Below are positions 1 to 4,287 of a DNA stretch of 10,072 nucleotides, piece by piece; the stretch's first letter is position 1; every line of letters begins with the position of its first letter. Origin of the DNA: JBBQKF01 sp038326615 (lineage in GTDB: Bacteria; Bacillota; Clostridia; Saccharofermentanales; UBA5734). The notes under the pieces are model-generated. The model saw nothing but the letters and a program-made list of their open reading frames with translations. It had not been told where the DNA came from and did no database searches. The position numbers were made by a program, and so were the translations under genes. The stretch lies in contig JBBQKF010000095.1 in assembly GCA_038326615.1 (NCBI GenBank), forward strand, positions 1-10,072, given 5' to 3'.

Positions 1-1
1 A

Positions 2-109
2 GAAATGATGGAATTCACAAAGAATAACATCCTTAATCAAGCTGCTACTGCAATGCTCGCACAGGCAAATCAAGCTCCTCAGGCAGTTTTACAATTACTC
101 AGAGGTTAA
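2..109 (+). CDS. hag: Flagellin, C-terminal end (5' truncated by window)
   Basis: This frame is open from the window edge and ends at TAA 107-109. The 35 visible residues include NILNQAATAMLAQANQ and end in QAPQAVLQLLRG. That is the conserved C-terminal D0 helix of bacterial flagellin, the filament subunit, which packs in the core of the filament and carries the export/FliS-binding region. Only the 3' end is present, so gene length, start and leader cannot be judged. It lies upstream of fliD and fliS, which encode the filament cap and the flagellin chaperone, consistent with a late flagellar cluster. A strong hairpin follows 17 bases after the stop. The family assignment is secure. The symbol (hag or fliC) is a naming choice. 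Confidence 0.93.
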   Translation, partial: EMMEFTKNNILNQAATAMLAQANQAPQAVLQLLRG

Positions 110-126
110 TACTAAACTTCGTATAT

Positions 127-160
127 TTCAAGGAAGGGTCAGGGATGACCCTTCCTTGAA
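127..160 (+). terminator. Perfect 15-bp hairpin after flagellin, loop GGGA
   Basis: Bases 127-141 and 146-160 are exact reverse complements, enclosing the tetraloop GGGA (142-145). Position just after the flagellin stop suggests a transcript 3' end. However, the following bases (TAAATATAAG) are not a U-tract, so it is not a textbook intrinsic terminator. It may instead stabilise the 3' end. The loop and its closing pairs read CA-GGGA-TG, matching the core of a CsrA target (see findings). Confidence 0.6.
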
Positions 161-189
161 TAAATATAAGTATAAATAATAAAGATATT

Positions 190-297
190 TACGCAAATAT
201 AAAAATCAACACAAATATAGATATCAAAGCAAATATGTATATTAATGCAAATATGTATGTTAACGCAAACATATAAATTAACGCAAATATAAGTCTT
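190..297 (+). repeat. Degenerate 18-bp minisatellite, six units
   Basis: Six consecutive units start at 190, 208, 226, 244, 262 and 280, with approximate consensus AAYGCAAATATRTATRTT. Units 3 and 4 (226-261) are the most alike. A further related unit (AACGCAAACATATACAAT) sits at 359-376, and weaker, shifted traces lie between. The period is six codons, so reading frames stay open (NANMYV on +, YICVN-like on -). There is no ribosome binding site or conserved protein feature, so I regard it as non-coding or as a decayed coding repeat. Confidence 0.7.
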
Positions 298-426
298 ATT
301 AAAAATGAAAATAACATTAAAAAACGACAAAAACAAAAATATAAACAAAATAAGCATCAACGCAAACATATACAATATTAACATCAATATGCATTTTGAA
401 GAGAAAATTTAAGCTGTTCTACATCC

Positions 427-450
427 TACAATACTACAATACTACAATAC
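427..450 (+). repeat. Three exact copies of 8-bp TACAATAC
   Basis: The units at 427-434, 435-442 and 443-450 are identical and contiguous. They end 11 bases upstream of the candidate fliD promoter. Such short perfect repeats can change copy number by replication slippage. Any effect on fliD expression is inference. Confidence 0.85.
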
Positions 451-461
451 TATGAAAAAAA

Positions 462-491
462 TTATTGTCAAAAAACAGTAATGAATATAAT
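462..491 (+). promoter_or_regulatory. Candidate sigma-A promoter for fliD
   Basis: A perfect -10 hexamer TATAAT lies at 486-491. Upstream, TTATTG (462-467) gives an 18-base spacer, while TTGTCA (465-470) is a better -35 but has only 15 bases of spacing. Transcription would start near 498, about 44 bases before the fliD start, and the leader would contain the 9-bp triplet repeat. In such AT-rich DNA, TATAAT alone is weak evidence. Confidence 0.4.
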
Positions 492-502
492 GCAATATCA
501 CA

Positions 503-529
503 ATTTTCAACATTTTCAACATTTTCAAC
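503..529 (+). repeat. Three exact copies of 9-bp ATTTTCAAC in the fliD leader
   Basis: The units at 503-511, 512-520 and 521-529 are identical and abut the fliD ribosome binding site (AGGGGG, 530-535). If the candidate promoter upstream is correct, the repeats are in the untranslated leader, and copy-number change would alter leader length without touching the reading frame. Confidence 0.85.
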
Positions 530-541
530 AGGGGGTATCCT

Positions 542-2050
542 ATGGCAATCAACTCAGTAAATAATTCATCAAAAATATTAGGGATGGCATCCGGAATTGA
601 TACAGAAAGTATTGTAAAAAATCTGATGCAGGTTGAACAGTTGAAGGTAAAAAAGTTTTATCAGCAGAAAACTCGTCTTGAATGGAATAAAGATGCACAA
701 CAAGAAATCCGATCTCTGATAAGTAAATTTAGAAATACAACAATGAGCGTCCTATCTCCAGAAACAAATATCAATAATTCCTCAGCATATAATACATTGG
801 TGGCAACAATGTCACAAACAACATCAGCAGTTCAAATTACATCAACAGCTCTTGCAATACAAGGCCAACACAACATCGACTCAATTACAAGGATTGCAAG
901 TGGATCGAATACACAAAGCAGTCAAGTTGTTTTAACATCTGGCTCAATAAGTACTAGTACAACACTAGAAAATCTAACTCTTGATACTCCACTTCAATTC
1001 GCTGGTACCGATTCTGACACAATTTCTTTTAAGTTAAATAACGAAGAATTTATTTTCAAGAAAACAGACACGCTTCAAACGGTTATTAATACAGTAAATG
1101 CCAGCAAAGCCGGAGTAAAATTTGTTTATTCAGAACTTTCAAATAAATTTAGTTTGCAATCAACAGCAACAGGAGCTTCAACAAAAATTGATATAATTAA
1201 TAATTTAGGGAATTTTTTTGGAGCCTCATCTGCTATAAAAATATCTGATGCTATTATACAAAACGGACAAAATGCTCTTCTGAGAATTGATGGAATTGAT
1301 GTTAGTCGCAGTTCTAATGATTTTTCTATCGACGGTATTAATTACAGTCTGATTTCTAGTTCTACATCATCAATTGGATTCAGAATAGATCAAAATTTAA
1401 CAGCGACTGTAGATAGAATTAGTGCTTTCTTGAAATTGTACAACCAACTTGTAACAGAACTTCAAGACAAACTTTCAGAAGAAAAGTTTAATTCATTTAA
1501 GCCATTGACTGATACTGAGAAGGAATCAATGACGGAAAACGAAATTAAGTTGTGGGAAGAAAAAGCTAAAAGTGGGCAATTTCGAAATGACAGAAGTTTA
1601 ACATCATTATTAAATAACATGAGAAGTATGTTTTTTGCTAAAGTTGATGGGGTCGGAAAGAGTTTATCCGAAATTGGATTTCAAACAGGATCATACAAAG
1701 AACAAGGAATTATTTATCTTGATGAAACGAAATTGAGAAAGGCTCTAAGTGAGAACCCGACAATTGTGTCGCAATTATTCATTAAAAGCAGCGCATCGCT
1801 TAGTACAGCAACAAAATACACCGAATCTGGATTGATTCCAAAATTGATTAATCAATTCAATAACTATAATGGACTATTTAAGGTATCCACAGCCAATCAG
1901 GACATAATTAAAGCCGATGATCGAATTAATATATTAAACACTCAATTGAGTAATAAAGAAAGCTATTATTATAAAAGATTTGCTGCAATGGAACAAGCAC
2001 TGTCCTCCATGCAGTCACAAAGTGCCTGGCTATCAAAGCAGTTCGGATAA
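542..2050 (+). CDS. fliD: Flagellar hook-associated protein 2 (filament cap) FliD
   Basis: FliD forms the oligomeric cap at the filament tip that folds exported flagellin into place. The 502-residue product is a normal length for the family. The N-terminal FliD_N region (about residues 12-110) begins with GMASGIDTESIVKNLM, the family's characteristic opening. The middle (about 110-245) is variable and rich in Ser/Thr. FliD_C covers about 245-485, including RIDGIDVSRSSNDFSIDGI and YNQLVTELQDKLSEE. The end (about 455-502) is a predicted coiled-coil D0 helix ending SAWLSKQFG. The ATG at 542 is supported by AGGGGG at 530-535 with a 6-base gap. It follows flagellin and precedes the chaperone fliS, the usual order of late flagellar genes. 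No frameshift or truncation is seen. Confidence 0.96.
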   Translation: MAINSVNNSSKILGMASGIDTESIVKNLMQVEQLKVKKFYQQKTRLEWNKDAQQEIRSLISKFRNTTMSVLSPETNINNSSAYNTLVATMSQTTSAVQITSTALAIQGQHNIDSITRIASGSNTQSSQVVLTSGSISTSTTLENLTLDTPLQFAGTDSDTISFKLNNEEFIFKKTDTLQTVINTVNASKAGVKFVYSELSNKFSLQSTATGASTKIDIINNLGNFFGASSAIKISDAIIQNGQNALLRIDGIDVSRSSNDFSIDGINYSLISSSTSSIGFRIDQNLTATVDRISAFLKLYNQLVTELQDKLSEEKFNSFKPLTDTEKESMTENEIKLWEEKAKSGQFRNDRSLTSLLNNMRSMFFAKVDGVGKSLSEIGFQTGSYKEQGIIYLDETKLRKALSENPTIVSQLFIKSSASLSTATKYTESGLIPKLINQFNNYNGLFKVSTANQDIIKADDRINILNTQLSNKESYYYKRFAAMEQALSSMQSQSAWLSKQFG

Positions 2051-2056
2051 AAATAT

Positions 2057-2076
2057 GAATTTCAGTATGGAAATTC
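2057..2076 (+). terminator. Weak AT-rich hairpin just after fliD
   Basis: GAATTTC (2057-2063) and GAAATTC (2070-2076) are exact reverse complements around a 6-base loop, starting 7 bases after the fliD stop. The stem is short and AT-rich and lacks a clean T-run, so termination would be weak. It could also be chance in this base composition. Confidence 0.3.
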
Positions 2077-2110
2077 GATTTGAATTTTATAACATTTATG
2101 TGAATAGGGA

Positions 2111-2138
2111 TTATTGTTAAAGAGTTTCATTATATAAT
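2111..2138 (+). promoter_or_regulatory. Candidate sigma-A promoter upstream of fliS
   Basis: TTATTG (2111-2116) and TATAAT (2133-2138) are spaced by 16 bases, about 95 bases upstream of the fliS start, in the 183-base fliD-fliS gap. The -35 is poor (TTATTG rather than TTGACA), so support rests mainly on the -10. The same TTATTG/TATAAT pair appears before fliD with an 18-base spacer. Confidence 0.33.
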
Positions 2139-2194
2139 TCTTAAGGTATTACCTTGCTTAAATTAATAAATTGTTAGATCAAGAAGTATATAAA

Positions 2195-2208
2195 TGGCAC
2201 GGATGCCA
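2195..2208 (+). promoter_or_regulatory. Small hairpin in fliS leader with CGGA loop (CsrA-site-like)
   Basis: TGGCA (2195-2199) pairs with TGCCA (2204-2208) around the loop CGGA. The core reads CA-CGGA-TG, one base off the CsrA target core CA-RGGA-TG. The GGA lies 22 bases upstream of the GGA in the fliS ribosome binding site (2223-2225), a spacing suitable for a two-site CsrA dimer. The hairpin is directly visible. The binding role is inferred, because no csrA gene is in this window. Confidence 0.4.
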
Positions 2209-2233
2209 AATACAAATTTTAAGGAGAAATTAT

Positions 2234-2650
2234 ATGCAAACAATGATTGGACTGAGAAGAGATGCAATGAATCAATACCGAGAGCAAAGTGTATTAACAG
2301 CAAGCCCCGGAGATTTAGTTGTTATGTTATACGATGGGTGCATTAAAAAAGTGAAGCTTGCAAGATTAGCAATTCATGAAAATGACAATGAGCAGAGTTG
2401 TAAGCACTTACTAAAATCACAGGAGTTTATAGATGAACTTATCAAAGGCCTTGATTTTAACTATTCATTATCGAATGATCTTTTAAAATTATATGATTTC
2501 ATGATGATGGAGCTCATTCAATGCAATATAACAAAGGATGCCCAAAGACTTCTAGCAGTTGAACAGCTCCTGGAAGAAATGAAAATTACTTGGCAGCAAG
2601 CTGTGCAGCAGTGCAGAATGCAGCAACAAGTCAGCTTGGAAAGGTGCTAG
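2234..2650 (+). CDS. fliS: Flagellin export chaperone FliS
   Basis: FliS binds the C-terminus of newly made flagellin in the cytoplasm and keeps it from polymerising before export. The 138-residue product is slightly longer than usual. The family signature is clear: NQYREQSVLTASPGDLVVML followed by YDG near residues 14-35, then a helical bundle with LDFNYSLSNDLLKLYDFM (about 73-90) and a final amphipathic helix. The frame stays open back to a TTG at 2171, but AGGAG at 2222-2226 lies 7 bases before ATG 2234, and homology starts after it, so I chose 2234. The last residues (QCRMQQQVSLERC) form an extended tail. The gene follows fliD and precedes a second putative chaperone. A hairpin with a GGA loop lies just upstream of the ribosome binding site (2195-2208). 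Confidence 0.94.
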   Translation: MQTMIGLRRDAMNQYREQSVLTASPGDLVVMLYDGCIKKVKLARLAIHENDNEQSCKHLLKSQEFIDELIKGLDFNYSLSNDLLKLYDFMMMELIQCNITKDAQRLLAVEQLLEEMKITWQQAVQQCRMQQQVSLERC

Positions 2651-2692
2651 AGAGCTTGATAGGGATAGTAAGATAGATAGACAAATAAAAAT

Positions 2693-2727
2693 AATATTGT
2701 CATACTGAGTAAACGCTATAGTCATAA
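2693..2727 (+). repeat. Conserved 35-bp motif, copy 1, upstream of fliT-like gene
   Basis: This segment matches 3788-3822 at 29 of 35 positions by hand alignment (25 of 29 over the inner 2699-2727), while the surrounding spacers do not align. The core is ACTGAGTRAACRCTATAGTC. It ends 47 bases before the GTG start of the next gene. TATAGT (2717-2722) resembles a -10 box. An inverted relative is at 3662-3684. It may be a shared promoter/operator or the end of a small mobile repeat. Confidence 0.7.
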
Positions 2728-2774
2728 CAAATATAGTTAAATTTAAATTATGAAACAGGAAGGTCGAAAGAATA

Positions 2775-3179
2775 GTGGATAGCAAAACAGCGGAAATCAA
2801 ATTTTTATTGTCTTCGTTAAAGCAATATACAAATGACGCAATGCAATATTTGCTAGATGAAAATGAGAGTTTGTTAAACATCACATTAGAAAAAAGACAG
2901 CAGGTTATGTGTGCAATTGATAAAATAATGGAAACTGTTGATGATTCTAATTCTGTATCCGAAAACACGAATAATGCGAATAATGTAAATGATTTAACGA
3001 ACCAAAATAAAGAGATATTTGACCAAATAATTCATTTGGATAAAGAATTAAATATTCTTGCTAAAAATAAGATGAATATAATTAAGGATGAACTTAAGTC
3101 AATCAATACGAAGAGAATTCTTAATAATTACACTAAAGAACCGGTTACAAAAACAAAGATGGTTGATATTCTTAATTAA
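2775..3179 (+). CDS. Putative flagellar chaperone, FliT/FlgN-like
   Basis: This 134-residue protein is almost entirely helical and charged, with no signal peptide or membrane segment. It reads as two helical stretches (about 1-56 and 76-120) joined by an Asn/Ser-rich linker (about 57-78). The pattern IIHLDKELN...IIKDELKSINTKRILNNY resembles the C-terminal helices of FliT-type export chaperones, which bind FliD or other substrates. Start: GTG 2775, with AGGAAGGT at 2757-2764 ten bases before it. Position directly after fliS, where many genomes carry fliT, supports the assignment more than sequence identity does. The gene is followed 19 bases later by yaaR. Alternatives are a FlgN-like or lineage-specific flagellar protein. 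That the gene is real is much surer than its name. Confidence 0.6.
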   Translation: MDSKTAEIKFLLSSLKQYTNDAMQYLLDENESLLNITLEKRQQVMCAIDKIMETVDDSNSVSENTNNANNVNDLTNQNKEIFDQIIHLDKELNILAKNKMNIIKDELKSINTKRILNNYTKEPVTKTKMVDILN

Positions 3180-3198
3180 TATCAAATGGAGGCAGACA

Positions 3199-3645
3199 AT
3201 GCAAATTAATCAAAAAGCGCTTTCAGAGAATTATTTTCAAACGGCACTAAAAAGTGTATTTGAGGTAAAAGAATTCGGAAATGATTTCGCATTGAAATTT
3301 GAACAAAAAATTGTATCACAAAAAAAAGAACAATTGATTGATCAACAAAGAGCCTTACTGCTTTTAGGACAAGAGATTTTAATCAATGTTAATATTGGGA
3401 AACTTCATCAGTATAAGCAGAAAATTTCTGAGTTTTTCGATTCTATATCAAAAGAAACATACTCATTTAGCGAAGAACGATTTACAGACAATAACGGTTA
3501 TAACAAATATTATTCTATTATAAATACGGTTAATGAAGAACTTGACGACCTGATGAAGCTTACAAAGGATCAAGAGAAAAACCAGATTGAAATTCTATCC
3601 AAAATCGGGAACCTAAATGGAATGATATTGAATATTGTTATATAA
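3199..3645 (+). CDS. YaaR/DUF327 family protein
   Basis: The 148-residue product matches the DUF327 (YaaR) pattern: a short variable N-terminus, then from about residue 45 a helical domain with LLLLGQEI, KLHQYKQKISEFFDSI, the motif YNKYYSIINTVNEELDDL and a C-terminal QIEILSKIGNLNGMILNI. The biochemical role of this family is not established. In clostridial genomes I associate it with flagellar clusters near fliS, and its position here between a putative chaperone and cheY fits that. Start: the frame is open from 3088, overlapping the upstream gene, but TGGAGG (3187-3192) lies 6 bases before ATG 3199 and the family similarity needs nothing upstream. It is probably co-transcribed with the fliT-like gene, with a gap of 19 bases. 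Confidence 0.82.
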   Translation: MQINQKALSENYFQTALKSVFEVKEFGNDFALKFEQKIVSQKKEQLIDQQRALLLLGQEILINVNIGKLHQYKQKISEFFDSISKETYSFSEERFTDNNGYNKYYSIINTVNEELDDLMKLTKDQEKNQIEILSKIGNLNGMILNIVI

Positions 3646-3661
3646 AACATAAAAATAAAAA

Positions 3662-3684
3662 ATGGCTATAGCGTTAACTTAGTA
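3662..3684 (-). repeat. Conserved motif, copy 2, inverted
   Basis: Read on the - strand this is TACTAAGTTAACGCTATAG plus CCAT, matching copy 1 (2703-2725) at 20 of 23 positions. It begins 17 bases after the yaaR stop and faces copy 3 (3798-3820), giving imperfect inverted ends (18 of 23) around a segment of about 159 bp. Its GCTATAGC is a perfect 8-base palindrome. Confidence 0.68.
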
Positions 3685-3787
3685 AAGGTTGAAAACTCTG
3701 TAGAATCATGCTAAAAAGAAGCAATTACAAATCGAGCTGTGGAAAAATTAATGCAAGCCACTTTCTTTGATAGTATTTGTAAGAAAC

Positions 3788-3822
3788 AATTTAGTCCTAC
3801 TGAGTGAACACTATAGTCTTAA
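3788..3822 (+). repeat. Conserved 35-bp motif, copy 3, upstream of cheY
   Basis: This is the same motif as at 2693-2727 (29 of 35 matches), ending 92 bases before the cheY ATG. It contains the palindrome ACTATAGT, with a possible -10 TATAGT at 3813-3818. The base run AAAATAAAA directly follows the motif core (3821-3829) and also occurs before copy 2 (3652-3660), as a target-site duplication would, although the run is low complexity. Confidence 0.7.
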
Positions 3823-3914
3823 AATAAAATTTCACTAATCAAGAAAATAATAGTAATAACTAATTTATAAAAAACTAGAAAACAAAAAGCTAAGATAAAA
3901 GTGAGGAAAATTTA

Positions 3915-4268
3915 ATGAAAAAAGTTTTAGTAGTTGATGATGCAGCATTTATGAGAGTTACCATAAAAAACATGCTTGTGAAAAATGGATACGAAGTAGT
4001 TGGAGAGGCCGAAAACGGTAAAATTGCAATACATAAATACCATGAGCTGAGGCCTGACATAGTAACAATGGATATTACAATGCCCGAGATGGATGGACTT
4101 TGTGCTCTGAAAACGATAATCCAGTTAGATCCAAATGCCAATATTGTTATGATGACTGCAATGGGCCAACAAGGCATGGTAAAAGAAGCAGTTGTATCTG
4201 GAGCAAAAGGCTTTATAGTAAAGCCTTTTAAAGAAGAAACAGTATTGTCAGCTTTAGCAAAATTGTAA
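3915..4268 (+). CDS. cheY: Chemotaxis response regulator CheY
   Basis: This is a single-domain receiver of 117 residues with no output domain, the form that diffuses to the flagellar switch after phosphorylation by CheA. Key residues are visible: the acidic pair D8-D9 (VVDDA), the phosphoacceptor D53 in TMDITMPEMDG, T81 in MMTAMGQQ and K103 in VKPF. The MTAMGQQ variant after beta-4 is typical of CheY proteins from thermotogae and clostridia. GAGGA (3903-3907) lies 7 bases before ATG 3915. cheA begins 19 bases after the stop, so the two are surely co-transcribed. The conserved motif at 3788-3822 lies upstream and may contribute the operon's promoter. Confidence 0.95.
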   Translation: MKKVLVVDDAAFMRVTIKNMLVKNGYEVVGEAENGKIAIHKYHELRPDIVTMDITMPEMDGLCALKTIIQLDPNANIVMMTAMGQQGMVKEAVVSGAKGFIVKPFKEETVLSALAKL

Positions 4269-4287
4269 TTTTTGAAAGAGGTACAAA

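Larger units (their letters stand above)
110..541. other. 432-base gene-free region between flagellin and fliD
   Basis: This very AT-rich stretch contains, in order: the flagellin hairpin (127-160), a degenerate 18-bp tandem repeat (190-297, with a related unit at 359-376), three copies of TACAATAC (427-450), a candidate sigma-A promoter (462-491), three copies of ATTTTCAAC (503-529) and the fliD ribosome binding site. I see no convincing gene. Open frames here owe their length to the repeat period being a multiple of three. I found no sigma-28-like (CCGATA-type) promoter. Confidence 0.8.

Noticed and set aside
139..387. Open frame of 82 codons on the - strand across the minisatellite
   Set aside because: It needs a TTG start without a ribosome binding site, runs through the flagellin hairpin, and stays open only because the repeat period is 18 bases. 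The hydrophobic look follows from the base composition.
580..591. AGGGATG within the start of fliD as a further CsrA-type site
   Set aside because: The flanking bases pair only weakly (A-T plus two possible wobbles), and it lies inside the coding sequence away from the start codon.
2195..2207. TGGCAC followed by a downstream GC, considered as a sigma-54 promoter before fliS
   Set aside because: The GG and GC elements are too close together for a -24/-12 promoter. The bases are better explained as the TGGCA/TGCCA hairpin.
2171..2233. N-terminal extension of FliS from TTG 2171
   Set aside because: ATG 2234 has AGGAG 7 bases upstream and matches where FliS homology begins. The extension overlaps the leader hairpin and lacks its own ribosome binding site.
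2658..2680. Several GATAG words after fliS as a tandem repeat
   Set aside because: Spacing is irregular and the unit is only 4-5 bases long. This is within expectation for AT-rich spacer DNA.
3088..3198. N-terminal extension of the YaaR protein overlapping the upstream gene
   Set aside because: A strong TGGAGG sits just before ATG 3199, and the extension lies in another frame of the fliT-like gene with no family similarity.
3708..3770. 20-codon open frame in the yaaR-cheY spacer
   Set aside because: It has no ribosome binding site and no recognisable sequence, and it lies inside the suspected MITE-like segment.
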